Assembly (NCBI GenBank): GCA_965262745.1
Contig: OZ253558.1
Location: 1,488,001 to 1,552,000 of the forward strand
DNA length: 64,000 nucleotides
Direction: 5' to 3'
From: JAJECS01 sp965262745
GTDB taxonomy: Bacteria > Chloroflexota > UBA11872
The position numbers and the translations under genes were made by a program. Shown here in pieces: positions 7,990-16,572 of the stretch. Position 1 is the first letter of the stretch. The number at the start of each line of letters is the position of its first letter. The notes beneath the pieces were generated by a model that was given only the letters and a program-made list of their open reading frames with translations, was not told the origin of the DNA and searched no databases.

Positions 7990-9447
7990 ATGACTGCTGG
8001 CATGCGCGTGCGGATGGCGCCGAGTCCTACGGGCGACATCCACATTGGCAATGCGCGGACGGCGCTGATGAACTACCTGATGGCGCGGCAGTCGGGCGGA
8101 ACCTTCATCCTGCGCGTCGAGGACACGGACCGTGAGCGCAGCGATCCGCAGAAGGAGGCCGGCATCTATGACGGGCTGCGCTGGCTGTCGCTGGATTGGG
8201 ACGAAGGCCCGGACGTCGGCGGCCCCTACGGACCGTACCGACAGAGCGAGCGCCACGACGTGCATCGTGAGGCAATCGAGGTGCTACTGGCGTCGGACGC
8301 GGCGTACTACGACTACACGACAGCCGAGGAGCGCGCCGCGGAGCGCGAAGCCCAGATCGCCGGCGGCCAGACACCGCGCTACAGCGGAAGCGGGCGCTCA
8401 CTGACCACTGCGCAGATCGCGGAGCGGCAGGCGGCAGGCATCGCGCCCGCGGTGCGCTTTGGCTCCGGGTCGGGCGCCGTGGGTTTCGATGACGGCGTGT
8501 TCGGGCCTCTCGAGACGGACGCCTCGGAGATCGAGGATTTCGTGATCGCGCGTGGCGATGGCTCGGCCCTCTACAACATGGCCGTCGTGGCTGACGACCG
8601 CTCGATGGCGATCACCCACGTCGTGCGAGGGGCCGACCACACATCCAACACGTTTCGCCAGATCCTGCTTTACCGGGCGCTGGGATGGGAGCCGCCACGG
8701 TTCGCGCACCTGCCGCTGTTGCTCAACATGCGGCGTCGAAAGCTCTCGAAGCGGGACGGCTCGCAGTGGCTGGGCGAGTACCGGGCCCAGGGCTATCTCC
8801 CCGAAGCCGTGGTGAACTTCATGGTGTTTCTTGGTTGGTCGCCGGGCGACGAGCGCGAGCTGTTCAGCCTGGACGAGCTGGTCGCGGAATTCAGTCTGGC
8901 GCGAGTCAACCGCGCGGACGCGGTCTATGACGTGCAGCGGCTCGATCACTTCAACGGGGTTTGGCTGCGGCGGTTCGACATGGACACGCTGGCGGAGCGA
9001 GCGTTGCCGTTTGCGCGGGACGGCGGCCTGCCGGTGGACGACAGGCAGCGGGAGTATTTTCAGCAGGCTCTGGCGCTCGAGCAGGAGCGCTTAGGGCATC
9101 TCAGTGACGTGCCGGAGATGATGGAGTTCTTCTTCGACGACGACCTCGACCCCGACGTGGAGTTGATGCGCTTCAAGCGCCACGACCGGGCCGAAACTGC
9201 CGCGGCGTTGACGTGCGTCGAGGCATTGGCGCGCGAGCTGCCGGACTTCTCCGTTGGGGCGATCGAGGGCATGCTGCGGGGACTGGCGGAGCGGCTGGAC
9301 TGGAAAGCGGGCGACCTGTTCATGCCCATTCGGATCGCCGTGACGGGGCGGCGCGCCACGCCGCCGCTGTTCGAAACCATGGCGGTACTCGGTCGCGAGC
9401 GGTGCCTGGTCCGCCTGGCGCGCGCGCTGGCCAAGCTCAGCGGGTAG
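7990..9447 (+). CDS. gltX: Glutamyl-tRNA synthetase
   Basis: The 485-residue class I aminoacyl-tRNA synthetase charges tRNA-Glu. The N-terminus MAPSPTGDIHIGNART contains the HIGH-type motif HIGN (18-21). The KMSKS-type loop is KLSKR at 251-255 (RRRKLSKRDGS). The ILRVEDTDRER glutamate/ATP-pocket block is also present, and the C-terminal helical part is the anticodon-binding region. Length is normal. The cysteines often found after the connective domain start (CYCT-type) are absent (AYYDYTTAEE), consistent with a zinc-free form. It is followed 8 bases later by an acetyltransferase gene. Confidence 0.96.
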   Translation: MTAGMRVRMAPSPTGDIHIGNARTALMNYLMARQSGGTFILRVEDTDRERSDPQKEAGIYDGLRWLSLDWDEGPDVGGPYGPYRQSERHDVHREAIEVLLASDAAYYDYTTAEERAAEREAQIAGGQTPRYSGSGRSLTTAQIAERQAAGIAPAVRFGSGSGAVGFDDGVFGPLETDASEIEDFVIARGDGSALYNMAVVADDRSMAITHVVRGADHTSNTFRQILLYRALGWEPPRFAHLPLLLNMRRRKLSKRDGSQWLGEYRAQGYLPEAVVNFMVFLGWSPGDERELFSLDELVAEFSLARVNRADAVYDVQRLDHFNGVWLRRFDMDTLAERALPFARDGGLPVDDRQREYFQQALALEQERLGHLSDVPEMMEFFFDDDLDPDVELMRFKRHDRAETAAALTCVEALARELPDFSVGAIEGMLRGLAERLDWKAGDLFMPIRIAVTGRRATPPLFETMAVLGRERCLVRLARALAKLSG

Positions 9448-9455
9448 CGCCGACC

Positions 9456-10553
9456 GTGAGCGGCCTGCGCTTTCACCAGGCGCCGTCGCCAAAGCCGGGG
9501 CGCACCGATATCTGGGCCGAGTTCGACGGCGAGCGTGTGTGCGCACTGGAAGTGATGGCGGCTCCGATTCGCCTGGCCGGAGCGACGCTTCGCACGGCGG
9601 GCATCGCGAATGTCTTTACGCCGGAGCCTCACCGACGCCGCGGCTACGCCAGCGCGCTGATGGCGCACACCCACGACATCCTCATTGAGGCGGGATATTC
9701 GGCCGCGGCGCTCTTCGGCATTCCGGGCTTCTACGGCCAGTTCGGCTACGCCACGATTGGATGCAATTTCACGTTGGAAGTGGACGCACGGGCCGCGGCG
9801 CAAGCGACGGGCGCGTATCGGCTGCGGCCGGCGCGCCAAACCGATCTGCCGGACGTGGCCCGGATGCACAACGCGGTTAACGCGTGCCTCAATGGATCGG
9901 TCATCCGCGACCCTTCGACCTGGATTGGCCTACGCAAGGGCTCGACGATACTCGGCACGACGGGACTGTGGGTCGCGGAGGACGCGGATGGCCAGCTCGC
10001 CGGGTACATCGCGATCCGCGAGGACCCCGCCAGCGCGGTGGTGATCGACGGCGGGTATCGGGACCCGGCGGTTGCCCCGTCGCTGGTGGCGCACGCGGCT
10101 GCCGAGGCCGTCAGGCGGCAGATGGAGACCATCACGTTCCACCTGCATCCCGAGTTCGGCCTAGGCGCTTATGTGCGCCGGATGGAGACCAAGCTCGAAT
10201 CCATCCGCGGGTGCGACTCGGGCTATATGCTGCGAATCCTCGACCAAGACGCTGTGCTGCGGGCCATGGAGCCGGCGCTGCGCGCGCGCGCCGAGGGGTA
10301 TGGCCACCAGGCTCCGGCCAGGCTGCGTGTCATGACTAACCTCGGTACCACGACCGTGAAGCTCCAGTCGCGAGGGGAGGAATGCACGGTCTCGCTGCCG
10401 CATGAACGCCTGGCGCAACTCGTCTTTGGCTATTGGTCCGCCGAAGAGGTCGCCGCGGCGGAGGGCGTACGCATTGCGCCGGACGACGTGCCGTGGCTCG
10501 CGGCACTCTTCCCGCGCGGCGATGCCTTCTGCCATTGGCCGGACGAGTATTGA
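9456..10553 (+). CDS. GNAT-family N-acetyltransferase, Eis-like
   Basis: I choose the GTG at 9456, just after the gltX stop, giving 365 residues; a longer reading would overlap gltX. The acetyl-CoA loop is clear in VFTPEPHRRRGYASALM. The following ALFGIPGFYGQFGYATIG is typical of Eis-like acetyltransferases, which have two GNAT-like domains and a sterol-carrier-like C-terminus; the total length fits that plan. It would transfer acetyl from acetyl-CoA to an amine whose identity is unknown. Proximity suggests co-transcription with gltX, without an obvious functional link. Confidence 0.82.
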   Translation: MSGLRFHQAPSPKPGRTDIWAEFDGERVCALEVMAAPIRLAGATLRTAGIANVFTPEPHRRRGYASALMAHTHDILIEAGYSAAALFGIPGFYGQFGYATIGCNFTLEVDARAAAQATGAYRLRPARQTDLPDVARMHNAVNACLNGSVIRDPSTWIGLRKGSTILGTTGLWVAEDADGQLAGYIAIREDPASAVVIDGGYRDPAVAPSLVAHAAAEAVRRQMETITFHLHPEFGLGAYVRRMETKLESIRGCDSGYMLRILDQDAVLRAMEPALRARAEGYGHQAPARLRVMTNLGTTTVKLQSRGEECTVSLPHERLAQLVFGYWSAEEVAAAEGVRIAPDDVPWLAALFPRGDAFCHWPDEY

Positions 10554-10672
10554 GGGTTCCCGCGTGGCGGCGATGTCAACGCGGACACGGGCACCCACAA
10601 GGGGCGCCCCTACCAGACAGGTTTCCGGTGGCCCGCGCTGCGTGCAGCGTGGGTCCGGCCGTGGCTAGGTCT

Positions 10673-10694
10673 CCCAGGCTGCGCGCAGCCTGGG
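10673..10694. repeat. 22-bp perfect palindrome
   Basis: CCCAGGCTGCG followed directly by CGCAGCCTGGG is a perfect dyad without a loop. A related but imperfect copy lies 41 bases upstream (10632-10653). There is no T tract, so it is not a typical intrinsic terminator, though it could form a cruciform or pause structure between the convergent genes. Confidence 0.75.
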
Positions 10695-10721
10695 CCACCG
10701 GCCACCGGCCACCGGCCACCG
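10694..10721. repeat. Four tandem GCCACCG units
   Basis: Four exact 7-bp copies of GCCACCG run head to tail and are followed by a diverged GGCGCACCGG. The tract adjoins the 22-bp palindrome. The unit number may vary by slippage. Confidence 0.8.
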
Positions 10722-10830
10722 GCGCACCGGGATAGAAGTTATGTCAATCCAGATTGGCGCGTGAACGACGCGATTTAGACAGCGGATGGCGCGCGGGGTC
10801 GTGGGCAGGCGCGCGCCGCACGAGGTGCGG

Positions 10831-11334
10831 CTAGGGCTGAGACGGCTCCGCAGTCGCCACCGGCGCCGTCTCGCATGACGCGCAGTCGGCGCGAAAGGTG
10901 CGCCAGCGCCTGACGAGCAGCACGGTGAGGATTAGCATGGTGGCCACGTTGATGAACGGTCGCGCCGGCTCGATGACATTGAGCACGCCGGCGGTGCCAA
11001 ACGCGGCGACCAGCAAGCCGTTGCACAGCGGACAGGACACGGCGAAGGCCGCCAGGAAGCCGCTGCTGAAGATGGCCGTGCCGCCCTGGGTGACGCGGCG
11101 CGACTGCGCATACACGCTGAGCCCCGAGAGCACCCCTAACAGAGTCGCGTTGACAACCCAGATCGGGTAGTCGATGGCCAGCAGCTGCGTTTGGCGCTCA
11201 AGCATCGGCGTGTCGATGGCGCCGGTCACGAGCCCAACGACGACGAAGAACGAGACAGCCACGGCAAGCCCCGCGGCGACGGCGCGCCACAGCTCCGGCG
11301 ACACGGACTTGGAGCGCGCACGCAGGGTCATCAT
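10831..11334 (-). CDS. Multi-pass membrane protein with CPLC motif
   Basis: I do not recognise the family. The ATG at 11334 is preferred over GTG 11349 because GGAGG lies 6 bases before it, giving 167 residues. Four hydrophobic segments are visible: AVAAGLAVAVSFFVVVGLVTG, WVVNATLLGVLSGLSVYA, FLAAFAVSCPLCNGLLVAAFG and FINVATMLILTVLLV. The third contains a CPLC pair (CxxC), and a second pair CASC lies near the C-terminus. This suggests thiol redox or metal handling, but the function is inference. It is transcribed away from the MDR dehydrogenase promoter region. Confidence 0.6.
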   Translation of the reverse strand: MMTLRARSKSVSPELWRAVAAGLAVAVSFFVVVGLVTGAIDTPMLERQTQLLAIDYPIWVVNATLLGVLSGLSVYAQSRRVTQGGTAIFSSGFLAAFAVSCPLCNGLLVAAFGTAGVLNVIEPARPFINVATMLILTVLLVRRWRTFRADCASCETAPVATAEPSQP

Positions 11335-11471
11335 GGCCAGCCTCCACACGCCTGATTCAGGCGCTTAGATCCCCGCAGTCTACGCGGGTCGCGGGCCCAC
11401 GATCTGTGGGCCCTGCTACCGCGCGATACCGCCAGGCGCGCGAGACGATTCGGCCATTGCTTGCGCTCGCG

Positions 11472-12455
11472 TTAGCCCTTGAAGTCGAACTCCAACACGA
11501 CACCCAAGGTCTCACCGATCCGGTTGAAGAGGAGATCGAACGCGTCGGCGGCCTGGAGGAACGGATAGCGGTGGGTCGTCATGCGCTCGGGAGTGACCTG
11601 CCCGGACGCCAGGAGCTCCATGCCGCGCCGCGCCGACGCCGCGTCGGGACCGCGGCGGTAGTAGCCGCCGATGATGCGGCGGCGCTGCGCCGCGCCCGAG
11701 GTCAACGGCAACGGCTGGTCCTCATAGAGACCGACCAGATGCAGCGTGCCGCCACGAGCGACCATGTCGAGCGCGGGTCCAAACGCCCGCGGTCCCGCCG
11801 AGCCGCCCACGGCGTAGACCACGGTGTCCGCGCCCACGCCGTTCGACAGGCGCTGAACTTCGGCCACGGCGTCCTCTCTGGCCGCGTTGATCACGATGTC
11901 GGCGCCCAGCTTGGCGGCCATCTCGCAGCGCAAGTCCAACGTGTCGATAGCAACGATCGTGCCGGTACCGTTGAGCTTCTGCACCTGCATGATCAGGCTG
12001 CCGACGAGACCCTGGCCAACGACCACGACGAGGTCGTCGCGCTGCAACTCCTCGATGTCCACCCAGGTCACGCCACCGGCCAGGAGCGGCCAGTAGGTGG
12101 CCTGCTCGAAGCTCACGCCGTCGGCGATGGGGTAGACCTGATTCTGCGAGTCCGGCGTGGAATACACCGCATCCCGCACGACGTACTCGGCGTGGGGCGC
12201 CAGTGAGACGACGCGATCGCCGGGCCGCAAATGGGTTACGTCGGCGCCAACCGCATCCACGACGCCGGCGAGCGAATAGCCCATGGATTCCGGATCGACC
12301 GCGTGCTCGCGCGTGTAGCGAGCGCCGATTTCCGAGCCACGGCTGATGAGGCTGATGACGGATCTGATGCGCACCTGCCCCGGTCCCGGCTCGGGAATCG
12401 GTACTTCCTCGATGACGACGTTGTACTTGCCTTCGGGCTTTGCCGCTCGCTTCAT
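11472..12455 (-). CDS. MDR-superfamily zinc-type alcohol dehydrogenase-like protein
   Basis: The 327-residue protein has the two-domain medium-chain dehydrogenase layout. A GroES-like N-domain contains SRGSEIGARY and MGYSLAGVVDAVG. The Rossmann domain contains VVVVGQGLVGSLIMQ. The structural-zinc four-cysteine loop of classic alcohol dehydrogenases is missing, as in the BchC-like/threonine-dehydrogenase-like branch with a short N-domain loop. NAD(P)-dependent oxidation of an alcohol or polyol is likely; the substrate is unknown. It starts at ATG 12455, on the same strand as the secreted protein upstream. Confidence 0.82.
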   Translation of the reverse strand: MKRAAKPEGKYNVVIEEVPIPEPGPGQVRIRSVISLISRGSEIGARYTREHAVDPESMGYSLAGVVDAVGADVTHLRPGDRVVSLAPHAEYVVRDAVYSTPDSQNQVYPIADGVSFEQATYWPLLAGGVTWVDIEELQRDDLVVVVGQGLVGSLIMQVQKLNGTGTIVAIDTLDLRCEMAAKLGADIVINAAREDAVAEVQRLSNGVGADTVVYAVGGSAGPRAFGPALDMVARGGTLHLVGLYEDQPLPLTSGAAQRRRIIGGYYRRGPDAASARRGMELLASGQVTPERMTTHRYPFLQAADAFDLLFNRIGETLGVVLEFDFKG

Positions 12456-12523
12456 ATCGGAGTCTCGCTCGCTGGGACGTCGCGGTATGAAACCACGGAC
12501 CCGCCGTCTGCGCGAGCTGGCAG

Positions 12524-13144
12524 CTACGGCCGCTGCGCCAGGTCATTCCAGATATGCGCGGCCGACTGGTACCTGGCAGCCAGCTCGGTATAGGTATTGC
12601 CCGTTGGCGCTTCCTCGAAACCGGCGGTCAACAGGCGCTCGATGAGCGCGGCCTGGGCATCGCGGCCCTCGGCCAGCAGGTCGATCAGCCAGCGGTTATA
12701 GAACACCCCGCTCCGCGGCAGGCGGAAGTCCATGAAGGTCGTGTTGGCCTCGCTAAACACATCGCCGATGGCACCGGCCGCGGCGATGACCCGCAGCGGG
12801 CTCACGTCACCATGCGCGGCGCGGCCGGCAAGGTAGTCCAGATACGTCACGGACGACTCCAGCGTTTCGAGGAGACCGCCCGCGTCGATCAGGTACAGCA
12901 CCCACGCAAATGACACGCCGACACCGATGGGACTGCGCCCGATGGCCGCAAGAGGTTTGACGGGAACCGCTGTGGCCTCGGACTCCGCCGGCGTTTCGCC
13001 GGTGGGGCTTACCTCCGGTGTGACTCGCGGCGGACTCGCGGGCGAGCCATCCGCCGGGGACGCGGCGAGCAGGGTCAGGGCGATCACCGCCGCCACCATG
13101 AGCGCCAGCGCCGCGACCGCGATCCAGCGGCCCATGTTCACCAT
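12524..13144 (-). CDS. Hypothetical membrane-anchored or secreted protein
   Basis: No family was recognised in this 206-residue protein. Residues 6-28 (WIAVAALALMVAAVIALTLLA) form a signal anchor or signal peptide. A low-complexity Ser/Pro/Thr/Glu linker (about 30-62) follows, then a compact, mostly helical C-terminal domain of about 140 residues rich in Leu, Ala and aromatics. This layout suits an extracytoplasmic domain tethered to the membrane. It lies between the MDR dehydrogenase and the TIM-barrel isomerase on the same strand. Confidence 0.55.
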   Translation of the reverse strand: MVNMGRWIAVAALALMVAAVIALTLLAASPADGSPASPPRVTPEVSPTGETPAESEATAVPVKPLAAIGRSPIGVGVSFAWVLYLIDAGGLLETLESSVTYLDYLAGRAAHGDVSPLRVIAAAGAIGDVFSEANTTFMDFRLPRSGVFYNRWLIDLLAEGRDAQAALIERLLTAGFEEAPTGNTYTELAARYQSAAHIWNDLAQRP

Positions 13145-13237
13145 CGATTCCGACGGCTCCCGCGCGACCCGACCATCACGATCCTGCCGACTCGGGCGCC
13201 ACGGCCCTCGAGACGACCTGGCGAGCCTTCCGAACGG

Positions 13238-14038
13238 CTAGGCGATGCCCGCCCGCGTCGCCGCATCGGCAAGGGTGTCATAGGCAAGCTGCGCATGCGC
13301 GAAAGGCTCATAGCCGGGGCGCCCGACGACCATTTTCGAGATCTCGACGGTCTCGAAGCCGCGATATCCGGCGTCGTACATGGCGCGCAGATATGTAGCG
13401 TGGTCGAAGTCATCTTCGCCGGGCGTGACGAAGACATGGTCGGGCCAACGTCCCGTGACGCCCTTGATATGCGTGTGCAGCGCGTGCCGCACCAGCGGGG
13501 GAACGGCGTCGGCCACGCTCATGCCAATGGCCTGAAAGTGACTGTAGTCGAGGTTGAGACCCACGTTGGGCAATGCGACCTGCTCGATTAGCCAGAGCGC
13601 CTGCGCCGGTGTGCTGAGAGCCGCGCCCACGTGCGGCTCGATCGCCAGCGACACGCCGTGCAGCGCGGCGTATTCGCCGAGCCGTGCGTACTCGTCAACG
13701 ACGCGATGGCGCACGGCGTCCCACTCATCCGGGGCGCCGCCAGGCAGGGTATTGATGGGCGGCGGGTCGCCGGGGTTGAGCGCGACGGCCAGATGCACGG
13801 CCTCGCGCAACCGGGTGATGCTGGCCCTATATTCGGGCGGGTCCAAGAGGCGCGAGTGCGCCGCGATCGCCGAAAGCGTCAGGCCGTGCTCACGCAGCAA
13901 GGCCGGGATCCGCTTGCGGGCGGCGTCGTCCAGCCGCTCCAGCGCCGTCGTATACCCCGGCAGCACGGTGAGCTCAAGGCCGGCATATCCCATGCGCGCA
14001 AGGCGGGGCACTGCGATCTCGATGGGGACATCCTGCAT
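13238..14038 (-). CDS. Sugar phosphate isomerase/epimerase (xylose-isomerase-like TIM barrel)
   Basis: From ATG 14038 the protein has 266 residues and reads as an AP-endonuclease-2/xylose-isomerase-like TIM barrel. Metal-site candidates are Glu in LAIEPHVG, Asp and His in LNLDYSHF, His in HTHIKGV, and Glu in FETVEIS. The family epimerises or isomerises sugars and inositols. The barrel's usual first strand (VKLGYSTWGM) is encoded upstream of the ATG, yet no ATG, GTG or TTG exists in that frame before a stop. An ATC at 14068, 5 bases after the stop of the upstream gene, would restore it, so a rare start is possible. Confidence 0.8.
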   Translation of the reverse strand: MQDVPIEIAVPRLARMGYAGLELTVLPGYTTALERLDDAARKRIPALLREHGLTLSAIAAHSRLLDPPEYRASITRLREAVHLAVALNPGDPPPINTLPGGAPDEWDAVRHRVVDEYARLGEYAALHGVSLAIEPHVGAALSTPAQALWLIEQVALPNVGLNLDYSHFQAIGMSVADAVPPLVRHALHTHIKGVTGRWPDHVFVTPGEDDFDHATYLRAMYDAGYRGFETVEISKMVVGRPGYEPFAHAQLAYDTLADAATRAGIA

Positions 14039-14073
14039 GCCCCAGGTGCTGTATCCGAGCTTGACGATATGGC

Positions 14074-15312
14074 CTATTCCGGCGATCGGCCCTGAATTCT
14101 AACGCCGCCGACGCGGCGCCCGCGCCAGCGTCCACCCAGACCCGACCAGTGGAGGCGGGCGGAATCGATGGTCATGAGCGTATAGAGGGCCGCGCTGATC
14201 GGTAGCGCGAGCGCCAGGGCGATTGGGGTGCGATACCAGCGCAACATCGGGACCAGCGATGCGGCCATCAGCGCCCACGCCGCGAGGCCCGCCGCGAGAA
14301 GCAGCCCTGCCGGAGCGGCGGCCGCGCCGGCCGCAAGCGTGACTGCGCCCAGAACCACGGCGACCGGCGGCCACACGAACACCAGCAGAAGCCCGATCAA
14401 GGTGCCGGCAAGCCTCCGGACGGAGAAGTCGAGTTGGGCATACGCCGAGCGAGTCACCATCGACCAGATGTCGTGCAGACCTCGGTAGCGACGCACGCTC
14501 CTAATGTCGTGTGAGAGCCCCAGCCAGGTGCGGCCGCCGTCAGGCCGTCCGTAGTCCTTGATGCGACGGGCCAGCGCACAGTCATCGATCACGGCTCCGG
14601 CGATCGCCTCAATGCCTCCGCCGCGGGCCAGAGCGTTTGCACGCAGGAGCAGGCAGCCGCCCGCCGCGGCCGCGGTGCGGTTTCGGGGATCGTTCGACCA
14701 GCGGAAGGGATAGACCACGCCGAAGAACATGACGAAGGCCGGGATCAGGAGCCGGTCCCAGAGCGAGTCGACGCGGAGCAGCGCCATCTGCGACACCAGG
14801 TCAAAGTCGTGACGCATCGCCGCCGCTACAAGATTTCTGGCCGAGCTCGCAGGGTGCCTAATGTCGGCGTCGGTGAGGAGAAGCAGGTCCGGATCACCAG
14901 CCAGAGCCGCGTTTACGCCGTTATGAAGGGCCCATGTCTTGCCCATCCATCCGGCCGGCCGCGGGCCGCTGCGAATGACCGTCAGGCGGTCGGAAGCGCC
15001 GACGCCGGCGGCGGTCTTGCAGGCAATGTCCGCGGTTGCGTCGTCGCTCTCGTCGTCAACGAGGAAGATGGACAGCGGACCGGGATAGTCCTGCGCCAGC
15101 AATGCCGGCAACGTGTGGGGCAAGACTTCAGATTCGTTGCGCGCCGGAACGACGATCGCGAGCGCTGGCCACTCAATGGGCGGGTTTGCGGAATCGAGCG
15201 CAGGGAGGCGAAGGTCCGTGCGCCAGAATCCTCCGCGCGCGAGCAGCAGCACGAGCCACGCGCCTAGGGCGGAGAGGGAGAGCGCCGCGCCGGCCCAGAG
15301 AGCAGTTGTCAT
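14074..15312 (-). CDS. hpnB: Family-2 glycosyltransferase, HpnB type
   Basis: The enzyme has 412 residues from ATG 15312; a GTG at 15351 would add 13 that precede the first membrane helix. The GT-A core shows IVVPARNESEVLPHTLPALL, LVDDESDD and LLTDADIRHP. The segments PAGWMGKTWALHNG and LLIPAFVMFFGVVYPFRW are characteristic of the hopene-associated glycosyltransferase HpnB. A helix at the N-terminus and three or four at the C-terminus anchor it in the membrane. Family annotation links it to hopanoid side-chain modification, but no other hopanoid gene is in the window, so the symbol is provisional. Its stop abuts the TIM-barrel gene. Confidence 0.8.
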   Translation of the reverse strand: MTTALWAGAALSLSALGAWLVLLLARGGFWRTDLRLPALDSANPPIEWPALAIVVPARNESEVLPHTLPALLAQDYPGPLSIFLVDDESDDATADIACKTAAGVGASDRLTVIRSGPRPAGWMGKTWALHNGVNAALAGDPDLLLLTDADIRHPASSARNLVAAAMRHDFDLVSQMALLRVDSLWDRLLIPAFVMFFGVVYPFRWSNDPRNRTAAAAGGCLLLRANALARGGGIEAIAGAVIDDCALARRIKDYGRPDGGRTWLGLSHDIRSVRRYRGLHDIWSMVTRSAYAQLDFSVRRLAGTLIGLLLVFVWPPVAVVLGAVTLAAGAAAAPAGLLLAAGLAAWALMAASLVPMLRWYRTPIALALALPISAALYTLMTIDSARLHWSGLGGRWRGRRVGGVRIQGRSPE

Positions 15313-15388
15313 CGTGATGCACGAGCCGCCATCCGCCGGCTGTAGACGCACGAACGGTTGCTCACCAGGCTAGAGCCTGTGGCTCCGA

Positions 15389-15811
15389 TCAGCTAGGCAC
15401 CGGATCGGAGCGAACCCCCAATTCGGCGAGCAGGACGCGGACGTTCCGCTCGATGCCATCCCGAATCGGGCGCACGTCGGCCAGGTCGCGGCCGGCGGGA
15501 TCGTCGAAGGGCCAGTCGATGTAGCGCACGTCGGGGAGCACGGGGCATTGGTCGCCGCATCCCATGGTGATGCAAATGTCGGTCGCCTGGACATCAGCGT
15601 CGGAGATGCGGCGCGGTGTGTTGCCCCGCACGTCGATGCCGACCTCGCGCATCGCCAGGGCCACCGTTGGATCCACGGTCTCCGCGGGAGCCGTGCCGGC
15701 GGAGGCGACGATCACCCGCCCTTGCGCGTGGTGCGCCGTGAATGCGGCCGCCATCTGACTGCGGCCGGCATTGCGCCGACAGACGAATAGCACGCGCGGG
15801 ACATCTATCAA
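15389..15811 (-). CDS. arsC: Arsenate reductase, thioredoxin-coupled (LMW phosphatase fold)
   Basis: The 140-residue protein has the CX5R loop C11-RRNAG-R17, followed by S18. It also has the resolving cysteines C85 and C89 in MGCGDQCP and an Asp-containing DWPFDDP loop. That cysteine set is the mark of thioredoxin-linked arsenate reductase rather than plain low-molecular-weight tyrosine phosphatase. The start is TTG 15811, 12 bases after the phoU stop. It would reduce arsenate to arsenite. Being last in the pst operon suggests protection against arsenate imported by the phosphate transporter. No arsenite efflux gene is nearby. Confidence 0.88.
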   Translation of the reverse strand: MIDVPRVLFVCRRNAGRSQMAAAFTAHHAQGRVIVASAGTAPAETVDPTVALAMREVGIDVRGNTPRRISDADVQATDICITMGCGDQCPVLPDVRYIDWPFDDPAGRDLADVRPIRDGIERNVRVLLAELGVRSDPVPS

Positions 15812-15823
15812 GATGTGCCGCTT

Positions 15824-16558
15824 TCAGACGCCAGCCGGCGGGTAGCTGTCGTCGCCGCCCGGATTGGCGCCATTGCTCTGCTGCGTGAGGCGCTTGTCCC
15901 ACCACTCCTCGCGGGTGGGAATCTGGCCCGTACTGACGAAGATCACCCGCTCGGCGATGTTCGTGGCGCGGTCGGCAATACGCTCCAGGTTGTGGGCGAC
16001 CCAAATGAGGTAAGTGGCGCGCTCGATCTTCTTTGGGTCCTGGATCATGTAGGTGAGGAGTTCCCGGTAGACCTGCTCGTACAGCTCGTCGACCTCGTCG
16101 TCCCGCTGCCACACTGACGACGCGGCGTCTATGTCGCGCGCCACCAGGGCATCCAGGCTGTCGCGCATCATCTCGCGGGCGATTTCCGCCATGCGCGGAA
16201 TGTCGATCAGGGGCTTAATCGGCGCCTGCTCGCCGATGAGCAGCGTGATCTTGGCGATGCCCTCAGCGTAGTCACCCATGCGCTCCAGCTCGTCAGCCAC
16301 GTGGAGGGCGGTGACGAGCTGGCGCAGGTCGCTGGCCATTGGCTGCTGCGTGGCCATGATGTCGATGGCGCGTTCTTCAAGTTGAATCTGACGCGCGTCG
16401 ATGTCGTCGTCCGCATCGATGACCGCCTGGGCCATGGCGGCATCGCGGGTTCTGAGGGCCGTCAATGCACGCTGCACCGCCTTGTCAACCATTGACCCAA
16501 TAAGCAGCATCTCGTCTTGCAGTTCGTTCAGACGCTGGACGTATTCATGGCGCGGCAT
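15824..16558 (-). CDS. phoU: Phosphate signalling protein PhoU
   Basis: The 244-residue protein consists of two repeated three-helix bundles. Each contains the metal-binding E/DxxxD-type helix: ELERMGDYAEGIAK in the first and NLERIADRATNIAE in the second. PhoU damps signalling from PhoR and modulates Pst activity when phosphate is plentiful. It lies 14 bases after pstB and 12 before arsC on the same strand, so it belongs to the pst operon. Length is typical. Confidence 0.96.
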   Translation of the reverse strand: MPRHEYVQRLNELQDEMLLIGSMVDKAVQRALTALRTRDAAMAQAVIDADDDIDARQIQLEERAIDIMATQQPMASDLRQLVTALHVADELERMGDYAEGIAKITLLIGEQAPIKPLIDIPRMAEIAREMMRDSLDALVARDIDAASSVWQRDDEVDELYEQVYRELLTYMIQDPKKIERATYLIWVAHNLERIADRATNIAERVIFVSTGQIPTREEWWDKRLTQQSNGANPGGDDSYPPAGV

Positions 16559-16572
16559 AAGCGCCTTCCTCC

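Larger units (their letters stand above)
10554..10830. other. Palindrome-rich intergenic spacer between convergent genes
   Basis: These 277 bases hold no gene. They contain GGGGCGCCCCT (near 10603), an imperfect palindrome CCCGCGCTGCG/TGCAGCGTGGG at about 10632-10653, the perfect 22-bp palindrome at 10673-10694, and a tandem CCACCGG tract. Such short palindromic units between genes resemble dispersed intergenic repeats (REP/RU-like), but only this locus is visible in the window. Confidence 0.6.
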
